Shown in pieces: positions 1 through 8,690 of a stretch of DNA of 20,907 nt; the stretch's first letter is position 1; every line of letters starts with the position of its first letter. This DNA comes from an uncultured bacterium (GTDB taxonomy: Bacteria; Bacillota; Clostridia; Lachnospirales; Lachnospiraceae): positions 1-20,907 of the forward strand of contig CALBJL010000048.1 in assembly GCA_937893485.1 (NCBI GenBank). The letters run 5' to 3'. A model generated the notes under the pieces. That model was not told where the DNA came from and did not search any database. It saw nothing but the letters and a program-made list of their open reading frames with translations. The translations under genes were made by a program, and so were the position numbers.

Positions 1-2583
1 GCAAAAGGGCAGCACACGAATGCCGTATATGGATTTTTAAATATTTTGTTTAAGATTCTTGAGGAAGAACAGCCCCAGTATCTGACTGTCGCCTTTGATG
101 TGAGCGCGCCGACATTCCGGCATCAGATGTATGATGCGTACAAGGGTACGCGCAAACCGATGCTGCCGGAGCTGAGGGAGCAGGTGCCGCTCATGAAGCA
201 GATGCTCACCGCGATGGGTGTGAGGATTATTGAGCAGGAGGGACTGGAAGCGGATGACCTGCTCGGCACACTTTCCTGTCGTGCCGAGGAAAACGGCATG
301 GATGTCTCAATTGTGTCCGGCGACCGTGATCTGCTCCAGTTAGCGACAGAGCATGTCAAGATCCGCATTCCGAAAACCAAAAAGACCGGAACCCAGATCG
401 AGGACTATTATGCATCGGATGTGCAGGAGCGCTATCAGGTCACACCGAAGGAATTTATCGACGTAAAAGCACTGATGGGCGACAGCTCGGACAATATACC
501 GGGTGTGCCGGGCATCGGTGAGAAGGGTGCGACCAAGCTGATCAGTGAATACCACTGTATCGAGAATGCGTATGCACATATCGACGAGATCAGACAGATG
601 CGCGTGCGTGAGGCGCTGCGCGAGCATTACGACATGGCACAGATGAGCAAAGAGCTGGCAACGATTAAACTGGATTGCGAGCTTTCCTTTGCGTTTTCAG
701 AGGCAAAGCTGGACAATCTGTTTACGCCGGAGGCTTATACGCTGTGCCGGGAGCTGGAATTTAAAAATATGCTGCAACGGTTTTCCGATGGTGCTGCGGA
801 GCATTCTTCTGCAGAGACACAGATCCGGCTGCAGGAGGTGAAAACGCCCGAAGAGGTACAGCATGCGCTTGCTGCCATGGGCACACAACTGGCGTTCCGG
901 TTATATCTGGAAAAGGATGAACTGCTCGGTCTGGCACTTTGCTCCGCGGAGGATACGGTCTACTGGATTGCGTGTGATGAGCAGCATCCGGCGCAGCAGC
1001 TATTTGGTTATGTGCGCGGGCTGGTTGAGAGCGGCAGAAACCTGCGGACACTTGAACTCAAGCCGCAGATCAAGCTGCTGTATCCGGACGGATTCGAGGT
1101 GAGCAGTCGTGCACAGATGGATGATATGGAACTCATGGCATATCTGCTGAGCCCGCTCCGTCATGAATATCCGTATGAGGATCTGGCACGGGAATATCTG
1201 AACCGCATGTATCCGACGCGGGCGGATCTGATCGGAAAGCTGACATTAAAAAAGGCACTTTCGGATGAGACGGCGCGTGGAGGTGCATTGCAATGGATCG
1301 CCGCAGAGCTTGTGACGGTTTTTGGGGCATATGAACCGATGAATGAACAGCTGCTGCATCAGGGAATGAAACAGCTCTATGAACAGATCGAGCGCCCGTT
1401 ACTCTTTGTGCTGGCGGATATGGAGCTGGCAGGTATGATCGCGGACGCGGGTGCGTTAAAGGAATATGGGGATCAGCTGAGCGGGCGGATCGTGGAGCTT
1501 GAGCAGGAGATCTATGCCGAAGCCGGTGAGCAGTTCAATATCAATTCACCAAAGCAGCTGGGCGTGATTTTATTTGAAAAACTCGGTATGCCCTACGGGA
1601 AAAAGACAAAGACCGGTTATTCCACGGCGGCGGATGTATTGGACAAGCTTGCACCGGACTATCCGATCGTCGCACAGATTTTAGAATACCGGCAGCTTAC
1701 AAAGCTGCGTTCGACCTATGCGGAAGGACTTGCTGGCTGTATTCAGGCGGATGGACGTATCCATACGACGTTCCAGCAGACGATTACGGCGACCGGACGG
1801 CTGAGCAGTACCGATCCGAATCTGCAGAATATACCGATCCGTATGGAGCTGGGCAGACTGATCCGCAAGGTATTTCTGCCGGCAGAACACCATGTGTTTG
1901 TGGACGCGGACTATTCGCAGATTGAACTGCGTGTACTTGCACATATGTCCGGGGATCAGACACTGATCGATGCGTACCGGCAGGCGCAGGATATTCACAG
2001 GATCACGGCATCGCAGGTATTTCATATTCCGTTTGATGAAGTGACGGATCTGCAGCGCAGAAATGCCAAGGCAGTGAATTTCGGCATTGTGTACGGCATC
2101 AGCTCGTTCGGTCTTGGAGAGGATCTTGGCATTACAAGACAGGAGGCGGCGGAATATATCAGGCAGTATTTTGCCACCTATCCGAGAATCAAGGAATTTC
2201 TGGATCAGATGGTGGAGCAGGCAAAGGAGACCGGCTATGCGACGACGCTCTTTGGCAGACGCAGACCGGTGCCGGAGCTGACCTCAAGTAATTTTATGCA
2301 GCGTTCGTTTGGTGAGCGTGTCGCGATGAATTCACCGATTCAGGGAACGGCTGCGGATATTATAAAAATTGCAATGATCCGGGTGCACGACAGACTGGCG
2401 CAGGAGGGACTATCCTCAAGGCTGATTTTGCAGGTGCATGATGAGCTTTTGATCGAAACGGAGCTGTCGGAGCAGGAACAGGTCAAACAGATTTTGGAGC
2501 AGGAGATGCAGCATGCTGCGGATCTTTCAGTTACACTGGAGATAGATATGCATACCGGCAACAACTGGTATGAAGCAAAATAA
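1..2583 (+). CDS. polA: DNA polymerase I, 5' end cut off by window edge
   Basis: This is the repair and Okazaki-fragment polymerase. The reading frame is open from base 1 and already encodes the conserved N-terminal stretch AKGQHTNAVYGF, so the true start lies upstream; the TTG at 46 is not the start. Domains in order: a 5'-3' flap nuclease (to about base 800) with YKGTRKP, EADDLLGTL, SGDRDLLQL and MGDSSDNIPGVPGIGEKG; a degenerate 3'-5' exonuclease region (about 840-1340); and the polymerase domain with TATGRLSSTDPNLQNIPIR, motif A DYSQIELR (from 1909), motif B RRNAKAVNFGIVYG and motif C QVHDELLIE. The exonuclease region keeps none of the metal-binding acids: the usual D-x-E is replaced by RLY, and the later Exo II and III aspartates are also absent. 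Proofreading is therefore probably lost, as known for the Bacillus stearothermophilus enzyme. The TAA stop sits 13 bases before coaE, suggesting co-transcription. Confidence 0.98.
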   Translation, partial: AKGQHTNAVYGFLNILFKILEEEQPQYLTVAFDVSAPTFRHQMYDAYKGTRKPMLPELREQVPLMKQMLTAMGVRIIEQEGLEADDLLGTLSCRAEENGMDVSIVSGDRDLLQLATEHVKIRIPKTKKTGTQIEDYYASDVQERYQVTPKEFIDVKALMGDSSDNIPGVPGIGEKGATKLISEYHCIENAYAHIDEIRQMRVREALREHYDMAQMSKELATIKLDCELSFAFSEAKLDNLFTPEAYTLCRELEFKNMLQRFSDGAAEHSSAETQIRLQEVKTPEEVQHALAAMGTQLAFRLYLEKDELLGLALCSAEDTVYWIACDEQHPAQQLFGYVRGLVESGRNLRTLELKPQIKLLYPDGFEVSSRAQMDDMELMAYLLSPLRHEYPYEDLAREYLNRMYPTRADLIGKLTLKKALSDETARGGALQWIAAELVTVFGAYEPMNEQLLHQGMKQLYEQIERPLLFVLADMELAGMIADAGALKEYGDQLSGRIVELEQEIYAEAGEQFNINSPKQLGVILFEKLGMPYGKKTKTGYSTAADVLDKLAPDYPIVAQILEYRQLTKLRSTYAEGLAGCIQADGRIHTTFQQTITATGRLSSTDPNLQNIPIRMELGRLIRKVFLPAEHHVFVDADYSQIELRVLAHMSGDQTLIDAYRQAQDIHRITASQVFHIPFDEVTDLQRRNAKAVNFGIVYGISSFGLGEDLGITRQEAAEYIRQYFATYPRIKEFLDQMVEQAKETGYATTLFGRRRPVPELTSSNFMQRSFGERVAMNSPIQGTAADIIKIAMIRVHDRLAQEGLSSRLILQVHDELLIETELSEQEQVKQILEQEMQHAADLSVTLEIDMHTGNNWYEAK

Positions 2584-2596
2584 AGGGTGGACATAT

Positions 2597-3199
2597 ATGA
2601 AATTTATCGGACTGACCGGTGGCGTCGGAGCCGGAAAAACAACGGTATTAAAGGCGATGAAACAGCTCTGGCGCGTGCGGATTCTGATTGCGGATGAGAT
2701 CGCGCATGAGCAGATGGAGCCGGGTACACCGTGCTATAAAAAATTGCATGAGGTGTTTGGTGCGGATGATATCTGGCTGCGTGACGGGAGCATCGACCGG
2801 CAGGGGCTGGCAAGGCTCTTGTTTTCCGATGATGAAAAGCGAAAACGGCTCAATGAAATTGTCCATCCGGCGGTGAAGCAGTATATTCTCGGCGAGGTGG
2901 AAAAGGAGCGTCAGGCGGGCAATTACGATTATGTGATCGTGGAGGCGGCGCTGCTGATCGAGGAACATTACGATGAATTGTGCGATGAATTATGGTATGT
3001 ATATGCGCCGGAGGAGACGCGCAAAAAACGTCTGATGGCGGATCGTGGCTACAGTGCAAAGAAGGTAGATCAGATTTTTGCGGCACAGCTGCCGGAGGCA
3101 GTATACAGACAGCACTGTGCGGTAGTGATCGACAATGATCGTGATATGGATCATGTGCTGGAACAGATAACAAGGCTTTATGCAAATGAGGAGAAGTGA
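2597..3199 (+). CDS. coaE: Dephospho-CoA kinase
   Basis: This cytoplasmic enzyme catalyses the last step of coenzyme A synthesis, phosphorylating the 3'-hydroxyl of dephospho-CoA with ATP. It has 200 residues, the normal family length. A Walker A loop GGVGAGKT lies at residues 8-15, ADEIAHE at about 32-38 matches the family acceptor-site motif, and VHPAV near 89 and a lid-like arginine/lysine segment (ETRKKRLMADRGYS) follow. The frame is open from an ATG at 2570 inside polA, but I chose 2597 because an AAGGGTGG ribosome site lies just upstream and the protein then begins directly with the first beta strand MKFIGLTGG. The loop ends KT where KS is commoner, a conservative change. It lies between polA and the FtsA-like gene, with 13-base and 1-base gaps. 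Confidence 0.95.
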   Translation: MKFIGLTGGVGAGKTTVLKAMKQLWRVRILIADEIAHEQMEPGTPCYKKLHEVFGADDIWLRDGSIDRQGLARLLFSDDEKRKRLNEIVHPAVKQYILGEVEKERQAGNYDYVIVEAALLIEEHYDELCDELWYVYAPEETRKKRLMADRGYSAKKVDQIFAAQLPEAVYRQHCAVVIDNDRDMDHVLEQITRLYANEEK

Positions 3200-3200
3200 G

Positions 3201-5390
3201 ATGGACACACATACAGTAGGAGATCAGAGACTGGTATTCGGTCTGGATATCGGAACGCGGAATGTTGTCGGAACGGTGGGCTACCGGGATGAGGAAGAGA
3301 CGTTCCATGTGATTGCACAGTACAGCATGGAGCACGGAACGCGGTCGATGCTGGACGGACAGATCCATGATATCGGAAAAGTCGGAAAAACGATACTGAA
3401 GGTCAAAAGCAGACTCGAAGAGATGATCGAGCAGCCGCTGACGGATGTCTGTATTGCGGCGGCTGGCCGTGTGTTAAAGACGGTGACGACGCATGTGGAT
3501 TATGAGTATCCCGAGGAGGCGGTCGTGACTGGGGAAATGATCCATACGCTGGAGCTTTTGGGTGTGGAGCAGGCACAGTCGATCCTGCGTGAGCAAAACG
3601 ATACCAGATATCGTTTTTACTGTGTCGGATATTCGGTTGTCAAGTATTATATCAACGACGAGGTCTATTCCAACCTTGAGGGACATAAGGCAGAGGTGAT
3701 CTCTGCGGATATTATCGTCACATTTTTGCCGGAGGATGTTATTGATGGTTTGTATGCGGCGGTTGCGATCGCGGGGCTGGAGGTAGCCAATCTGACGTTG
3801 GAGCCGATCGCTGCGATCAATGTTGCGATTCCGGAGCATTTCCGTATGCTGAATATTGCGCTGGTCGATGTGGGAGCGGGTACATCTGATATCTGTATCA
3901 CAAAAGACGGCAGTATTATTGCCTATGGCATGATTCCGTTTGCGGGGGATGAGATTACTGAGGTCATCGTCCAGCACTATCTGGTTGATTTTAACATGGC
4001 GGAGCATATCAAGCTGTCTTCCACGGTCGATGATGAGGTCGAGTTTGAGGATATCATGAGTATTACCCATCGTGTGCCTGCAAAAGAGGTGTGGGAGCTG
4101 GTTGCACCGGTAGTAGAAAAGATCGCGTCCGGCGTGGCGGCGAAGATCATCGAGCTCAACGGAGATAAAACCGTCAGTGCGACATTTGTTGTCGGTGGCG
4201 GCGGAAAGGTACACGGATTTGTTGAGCATCTGGCGGAGGATCTGAATCTCCCGTCCGAGCGTGTGGCGCTGCGCGGACAGGAGGTATTAAAGGCGATTGA
4301 TTTCCTGCAGCCGGATATTGAGAAAGATCCGCTGATCGTTACACCGGTCGGCATCTGCCTGAATTATTATGACCAGAAAAACAATTTCATTATGGTGCGC
4401 TTCAACGGAGAGCGTATCAAATTATACGATAACAACCGTCTGACGATCGTAGATGCGGCGCTGCAGGCGGGGTTCCCGAATGAATACCTGTTCCCGCGCA
4501 GAGGACAGGCGATCAACTTTACCGTAAATGGCAAACAGCGCATGATCCGCGGGGAGGCAGGCGAATCCTCGGTTGTCAGGTTAAACGGCAGGGAAGTAAA
4601 TATCAATACGCCGTTAGAGCCGAACTGTGAGATCGAGATCATACCGTCCACAGTCGGCGGGGATGCGGAATATACGATTGAGCGTCTGGACGAATATACA
4701 TCGGCGACACTCAGCTTTGAGGTCAACCATAAGACGGTGACCTGTCCGCGCTTTGTGCTCGTCAACGGAAAGCTGCAGCCGCCGACCTATGAGGTCAAGG
4801 ATGGCGACAGTATTGATATCAGCAATTATTATACGGTTGCACAGCTGGCAGAGTTTATGGATGTCGAGGTCGATACCGAGCAGGATATTCTCGTAAATAA
4901 CCGTGTGGAAAATATGGATGCGCAGATTTATGAGAACTTTAGTGTGGACTGGACGGTGCTTGCCTACCGGACGGCGAAGGAGGATATGGCAGAGCTTCCG
5001 GCTGAGCCGACAGACGGACCGCAGGCAGAGCCTGTGGAAGAACCGGCGCAGGAAGAACGGTCAGATGAACCGGTGAAAGGTCCAACGGGAGAACCGGAGA
5101 AAACAGAAGATACACCGACGGAAGAAGTGACCGCGGAAACCGAAGAAGCAGCAGAAGAACAGCCGCAGAGCCGTGAACCGGCAGACTGTGCGGTGTTTGT
5201 GAACGGAGATGTGATCGTGCTTCGCGGAAAGCCGGAGTATGTGTTTATTGATGTGTTTGATTATATTGATTTTGATTTGTCCGACTCGCGCGGCAGGGCG
5301 ATCATTACACAGGTCAATGACAAGGATGCTTTTTATACACAGACATTACATGAGGGTGACGAGATCGTGATCCGCTGGGAAGAGAAATAG
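3201..5390 (+). CDS. FtsA/PilM-like actin-fold ATPase with C-terminal repeat extension
   Basis: A 729-residue protein, far longer than ordinary FtsA (about 420). The first ~390 residues are an actin/Hsp70-type ATPase: phosphate-1 loop GLDIGTRNV (14-22), phosphate-2 loop LVDVGAGTSDICI (221-233) and adenosine motif VVGGGGKVHGF (330-340). From about 397 onward there are repeated short strand-turn units built around NG or GD: FNGERIKL, VNGKQRMI, LNGREVNI, VNGKLQPPTYEVKDGDSIDI, VNGDVIVL and HEGDEIVI. They suggest several small beta-rich (beta-grasp or S4-like) domains. A proline/glutamate-rich acidic linker (about 596-661) separates the last unit. No signal peptide or membrane segment is visible, nor a clear FtsA-type C-terminal amphipathic helix. 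I chose ATG 3201 rather than the in-frame 3180 because GAGGAG lies 7 bases upstream. It is likely a cytoskeletal or division/envelope ATPase, but its exact role is unknown and it may not be the primary FtsA. Confidence 0.85.
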   Translation: MDTHTVGDQRLVFGLDIGTRNVVGTVGYRDEEETFHVIAQYSMEHGTRSMLDGQIHDIGKVGKTILKVKSRLEEMIEQPLTDVCIAAAGRVLKTVTTHVDYEYPEEAVVTGEMIHTLELLGVEQAQSILREQNDTRYRFYCVGYSVVKYYINDEVYSNLEGHKAEVISADIIVTFLPEDVIDGLYAAVAIAGLEVANLTLEPIAAINVAIPEHFRMLNIALVDVGAGTSDICITKDGSIIAYGMIPFAGDEITEVIVQHYLVDFNMAEHIKLSSTVDDEVEFEDIMSITHRVPAKEVWELVAPVVEKIASGVAAKIIELNGDKTVSATFVVGGGGKVHGFVEHLAEDLNLPSERVALRGQEVLKAIDFLQPDIEKDPLIVTPVGICLNYYDQKNNFIMVRFNGERIKLYDNNRLTIVDAALQAGFPNEYLFPRRGQAINFTVNGKQRMIRGEAGESSVVRLNGREVNINTPLEPNCEIEIIPSTVGGDAEYTIERLDEYTSATLSFEVNHKTVTCPRFVLVNGKLQPPTYEVKDGDSIDISNYYTVAQLAEFMDVEVDTEQDILVNNRVENMDAQIYENFSVDWTVLAYRTAKEDMAELPAEPTDGPQAEPVEEPAQEERSDEPVKGPTGEPEKTEDTPTEEVTAETEEAAEEQPQSREPADCAVFVNGDVIVLRGKPEYVFIDVFDYIDFDLSDSRGRAIITQVNDKDAFYTQTLHEGDEIVIRWEEK

Positions 5391-5403
5391 GAGCGGACGG
5401 GAA

Positions 5404-6201
5404 ATGAGATTATGCAGTATCGCCAGCGGAAGCAGTGGAAACTGTATTCTGGCTGGCTCGGATCGCAGCCATATACTGATCGATGCAGGGATCAGCGGCA
5501 AGCGTATTCAGGAAGGAATCGAAACATTCGGACTAAAGCCCGAAGATGTCAGTGGTATTTTTATTACACATGAGCATATGGACCATATTCAGGGACTCGG
5601 CGTGATGGCAAGGCGGCATGGACTGCCGATCTACGGCACGGAGCAGACCCTGCAGGCGATCCGCCGGTGCGGGTCGGTCGGAAAGATCGACGAGGGGCTG
5701 TTTCATGCTATACATGTGGATGAGCCGCTGACTGTTGGAGACCTATCGGTGGAGCCGATCCACGTGTCACACGACGCGGCAGATCCGGTCATGTATGTGA
5801 TCCGGCATGGGAGCCGTTCGGCAGCAGTTGTGACGGATCTTGGAAAATATGATCAATATTTGATAGACAAACTGCTGGGTATTCATGTATTATTGTTAGA
5901 GGCTAACCACGATGTGCGTATGCTCGAGATGGGCAGTTATCCTTATCCGCTCAAGCAGCGCATCCTCGGTGAGCGGGGGCATTTGTCAAACGAGACATCG
6001 GGCAGACTGCTCGGAATGCTCCTGCATGATCACTTTGAGGCAGTCGTCCTTGGACATCTGTCCAAGGAAAATAATTATGAAAAGCTGGCATATGAGACGG
6101 TGCGGCTGGAGGTGACACTGGGAGACAATCCGTATAAAGGCTCGGATTTCCCGATGTACGTCGCCAGGCGGGATACACCGTCGCAGGAAATTTACTGGTA
6201 A
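5404..6201 (+). CDS. Metallo-beta-lactamase-fold hydrolase, YycJ/WalJ-like
   Basis: A 265-residue metallo-beta-lactamase-fold protein. The N-terminus (LCSIASGSSGNC, LIDAGISGKRI) is typical of the YycJ/WalJ branch, and the metal motif HEHMDH lies at residues 56-61. Further likely metal ligands occur in VSHDAADP, VVTDLGKYD and LLLEANHD, and VVLGHLSKENN forms the late histidine motif. The family is thought to contain zinc-dependent nucleases or phosphodiesterases. YycJ is linked with the WalRK cell-wall system in Bacillus, but no walRK is present here. An AGGAGC ribosome site precedes the ATG, 14 bases after the FtsA-like gene, so it probably ends the polA transcript. The substrate cannot be read from the sequence. 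Confidence 0.88.
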   Translation: MRLCSIASGSSGNCILAGSDRSHILIDAGISGKRIQEGIETFGLKPEDVSGIFITHEHMDHIQGLGVMARRHGLPIYGTEQTLQAIRRCGSVGKIDEGLFHAIHVDEPLTVGDLSVEPIHVSHDAADPVMYVIRHGSRSAAVVTDLGKYDQYLIDKLLGIHVLLLEANHDVRMLEMGSYPYPLKQRILGERGHLSNETSGRLLGMLLHDHFEAVVLGHLSKENNYEKLAYETVRLEVTLGDNPYKGSDFPMYVARRDTPSQEIYW

Positions 6202-6206
6202 TCACT

Positions 6207-6230
6207 GGGAGCTGTTCCCGTTTTGATTTT
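6207..6230 (+). terminator. Weak candidate intrinsic terminator
   Basis: GGGAG (6207-6211) can pair with TTCCC (6215-6219) around a 3-base loop, followed by TTTT at 6221-6224 and TTTT at 6227-6230. The stem is only 4-5 pairs with one G-U, so termination would be partial at best. It falls in the 47-base gap between the hydrolase and the ACT gene, where a transcript boundary is plausible. Confidence 0.3.
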
Positions 6231-6248
6231 ATACAGGAGGACAAGAAC

Positions 6249-6533
6249 ATGGAAAATTCAGGAAACAAGACGATCATCACGGTACTCGGACATGATACGG
6301 TGGGAATTATTGCAAAGGTATGTACCTATCTGGCAGAAAACGGTATCAACGTACTGGACATTTCACAGACGATCGTCTCCGGTTACTTTAACATGATGAT
6401 GATTGTGGACATGACAGGTGCAAAAGTCCCGTTTGCGGATTGTGCAGCAGCACTTGATGAGATCGGCAAGGAGATCGGTGTGGCGATCAAGTGCCAGAAA
6501 GAAGAAATTTTTGAAAAAATGCACCGCATTTAA
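6249..6533 (+). CDS. ACT-domain protein, UPF0237 family
   Basis: A 94-residue protein that is almost entirely one ACT domain. TIITVLGHDTVGIIAKVCTYL (in two parts: strand 1 to about residue 16, then helix 1) and NGINVLDISQTIVSGYFNMMMIVD give the beta-alpha-beta-beta start, with a second helix and strand to about residue 80. ACT domains bind small molecules, often amino acids, and pair to form regulatory dimers; GcvR of E. coli is a relative. An ACAGGAGG site lies 8 bases before the ATG. The partner gene follows after 24 bases, a pairing conserved in many Firmicutes and some archaea. The ligand and the process regulated are unknown. Confidence 0.92.
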   Translation: MENSGNKTIITVLGHDTVGIIAKVCTYLAENGINVLDISQTIVSGYFNMMMIVDMTGAKVPFADCAAALDEIGKEIGVAIKCQKEEIFEKMHRI

Positions 6534-6557
6534 GAGCTTTATAAAAGGAGATAGATC

Positions 6558-7922
6558 ATGATCAACATCTGGGAGGTCGAGGAGACCAATAAAATGATCG
6601 AGCAGGAAAATCTTGATGTCCGCACGATCACGCTCGGTATCAGTCTGATGGACTGTATTACTTCCGATTTGGAACAGTTAAACAAAAATATTTATGAGAA
6701 GATCACAACGACGGCAAAAGATCTGGTCGCTACCGGTGAGCAGATCGAGAAGGAGTATTGTATTCCGATCGTAAATAAACGGATTTCCGTGACACCGATC
6801 GCACTGGTTGGTTCTGCCGCATGTAAAACACCGGAGGATTATGTCACGATTGCAAAGACACTGGATCGCGCGGCTAAGGAGGTCGGGGTCAATTTCCTCG
6901 GCGGTTATTCCGCATTGGTGAGCAAGGGAATGACACGCGGGGAGGAGCTTTTGATCCGTTCGATTCCGCAGGCACTCGCGCAGACAGATCTCGTGTGTAG
7001 CTCGGTCAACGTTGGATCGACAAAGACCGGTATCAATATGGATGCCGTGCGTCTGATGGGAGAGATGATCACCGCGACTGCGGAGGCGACGAAGGATGCA
7101 GAGGTGAACGGCTGTGCCAAGCTCGTTGTATTCTGTAATGCACCGGATGATAATCCGTTTATGGCAGGTGCGTTTCACGGCGTGACGGAGGCGGATGCGA
7201 TCATCAATGTCGGTGTCAGCGGTCCCGGCGTGATGCGGAAGGCACTCGAGAGTGTGCGCGGCGCGGATTTTGAGACGCTGTGCGAGACGATCAAAAAGAC
7301 GGCATTCAAGATTACACGTGTCGGTCAGCTCGTTGCACAGGAGGCATCGCGGAGATTACATATCCCGTTTGGCATTATCGACCTGTCCCTTGCTCCGACA
7401 CCGGCGATCGGAGACAGCGTGGCAGATATTTTACAGGAGATCGGACTGGAGTACGCAGGCGCACCCGGCACAACAGCGGCACTTGCGATGCTCAATGATC
7501 AGGTGAAAAAGGGTGGTGTCATGGCATCTTCCTATGTGGGAGGACTCAGCGGCGCATTTATTCCGGTCAGCGAGGATCAGGGCATGATCAACGCTGCGCA
7601 GGCAGGCGCACTCACAATCGAAAAGCTTGAGGCGATGACCTGTGTCTGCTCGGTTGGACTGGATATGATCGCGATTCCCGGAGATACGAAGTCTACGACG
7701 ATCGCGGGAATCATTGCGGATGAGATGGCGATTGGCATGGTCAATCAGAAGACGACCGCAGCGAGGCTTATTCCCTGTCCCGGCAAGAAGGTCGGCGATT
7801 CGGTAGAGTTTGGCGGACTGCTCGGCTATGCACCGGTGATGCCGGTCAATCCGTATTCCTGTGATGCATTTGTAACCCGTACCGGACGCATTCCGGCACC
7901 GATTCATTCATTTAAAAACTAA
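6558..7922 (+). CDS. PFL family protein, UPF0210/DUF711
   Basis: A 454-residue protein of the UPF0210 (DUF711) family, full length for the group. Recognisable blocks are the N-terminal DVRTITLGISLMDC, the central NFLGGYSALVSKGMTRGE and SSVNVGSTKTGINMDA, the glycine-rich VGVSGPGVMRKAL, and C-terminal FIPVSEDQGMI and GLDMIAIPGDT. Despite the name PFL, I see no glycyl-radical motif (RVxG type), and no published activity is known to me. AAAGGAG precedes the ATG. The steady association with the upstream ACT protein suggests an enzyme whose activity is tuned by a metabolite bound to the ACT partner. The downstream neighbours here are purine genes, which may or may not be meaningful. Confidence 0.93.
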   Translation: MINIWEVEETNKMIEQENLDVRTITLGISLMDCITSDLEQLNKNIYEKITTTAKDLVATGEQIEKEYCIPIVNKRISVTPIALVGSAACKTPEDYVTIAKTLDRAAKEVGVNFLGGYSALVSKGMTRGEELLIRSIPQALAQTDLVCSSVNVGSTKTGINMDAVRLMGEMITATAEATKDAEVNGCAKLVVFCNAPDDNPFMAGAFHGVTEADAIINVGVSGPGVMRKALESVRGADFETLCETIKKTAFKITRVGQLVAQEASRRLHIPFGIIDLSLAPTPAIGDSVADILQEIGLEYAGAPGTTAALAMLNDQVKKGGVMASSYVGGLSGAFIPVSEDQGMINAAQAGALTIEKLEAMTCVCSVGLDMIAIPGDTKSTTIAGIIADEMAIGMVNQKTTAARLIPCPGKKVGDSVEFGGLLGYAPVMPVNPYSCDAFVTRTGRIPAPIHSFKN

Positions 7923-7937
7923 ATAGAGGAGGCAATT

Positions 7938-8651
7938 ATGCAGATTGAGGCATTGAGCAGCAAATTATCAGAAAACAGTTATCCCGGCAGAGGAATCGTC
8001 ATCGGACGCTCTGCTGACGGCAAGTACGCAGTAACCGCATATTTTATCATGGGACGCAGCGTGAACAGCAGAAACCGTGTATTTGTAGAGGACGGAGCAG
8101 GCATCCGCACACAGGCGTTTGATCCGTCAAAGCTGAGTGATCCGAGTCTGATTATCTATGCACCGGTGCGTGTGCTCGGCAATAAGACGATCGTGACAAA
8201 CGGAGACCAGACGGATACGATTTATGAGCTGATGGACAAGCAGCAGACGTTTGAGCAGTCGCTGCGCACGCGTGAGTTTGAGCCGGACGGTCCGAATTTC
8301 ACCCCGCGTATTTCCGGCATCATGCATGTGGAAAACGGAAAATACAACTATGCGATGTCCATTTTAAAGAGCAATAATGGTGATCCCGACAGCTGCAACC
8401 GCTATACATTTGCATATGAGAATCCAAAGGCGGGCGAGGGCCGTTTTATCCATACTTACATGAGTGACGGCGATCCGCTGCCGAGCTTTGAGGGCGAACC
8501 GGAATGGGTAAAGATCGGAGGGGATATTGACAGCTTCACGAAGATGATCTGGGACAATCTCAATGAGGATAACAAGGTATCACTGTTTGTCAGATATATT
8601 GATATTGCGACAGGCACTTATGAGACAAGAATCGTCAACAAAAACTGTTAA
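7938..8651 (+). CDS. IMP cyclohydrolase, PurO-like
   Basis: A 237-residue protein of the IMP cyclohydrolase (PurO-type) family, which closes the ring of FAICAR to give IMP, the last step of purine synthesis. Family blocks are NSYPGRGIVIG near residues 13-23, YAVTAYFIMGRSVNSRNRVF near 30-50, and TPRISGIMHV near 120-131. It is unrelated to the cyclohydrolase half of ordinary bacterial PurH. It begins 15 bases after the PFL gene with an AGAGGAGG ribosome site, and is followed after 39 bases by the stand-alone transformylase that makes its substrate. This pairing strongly supports the function. Catalytic residues were not assigned individually. Confidence 0.88.
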   Translation: MQIEALSSKLSENSYPGRGIVIGRSADGKYAVTAYFIMGRSVNSRNRVFVEDGAGIRTQAFDPSKLSDPSLIIYAPVRVLGNKTIVTNGDQTDTIYELMDKQQTFEQSLRTREFEPDGPNFTPRISGIMHVENGKYNYAMSILKSNNGDPDSCNRYTFAYENPKAGEGRFIHTYMSDGDPLPSFEGEPEWVKIGGDIDSFTKMIWDNLNEDNKVSLFVRYIDIATGTYETRIVNKNC

Positions 8652-8690
8652 TACAATCCGAAAACGAACGAATCAAAGGAGATAACGATC

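Noticed and set aside
46..48. TTG as the start of polA
   Set aside because: The frame is open upstream to base 1 and encodes conserved PolA residues, so the gene is simply cut by the window edge.
2570..2596. Upstream ATG of coaE inside polA
   Set aside because: It would add nine residues before the first beta strand and lacks a ribosome site; ATG 2597 has one.
3474..4229. 251-codon open frame on the - strand
   Set aside because: It lies wholly within the FtsA-like gene, has no recognisable domain, and is rich in Arg/His/Asp as expected for an antisense shadow.
4980..5190. Possible tandem DNA repeat in the Pro/Glu-rich part of the FtsA-like gene
   Set aside because: The codons recur loosely (GAACCG, GAAGAA), but no regular unit length is visible; this is low-complexity linker coding.
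6558..7922. PFL-named protein as a glycyl-radical pyruvate formate-lyase
   Set aside because: It has no C-terminal glycyl-radical motif or Cys-Cys active site, and the sequence fits UPF0210 throughout.
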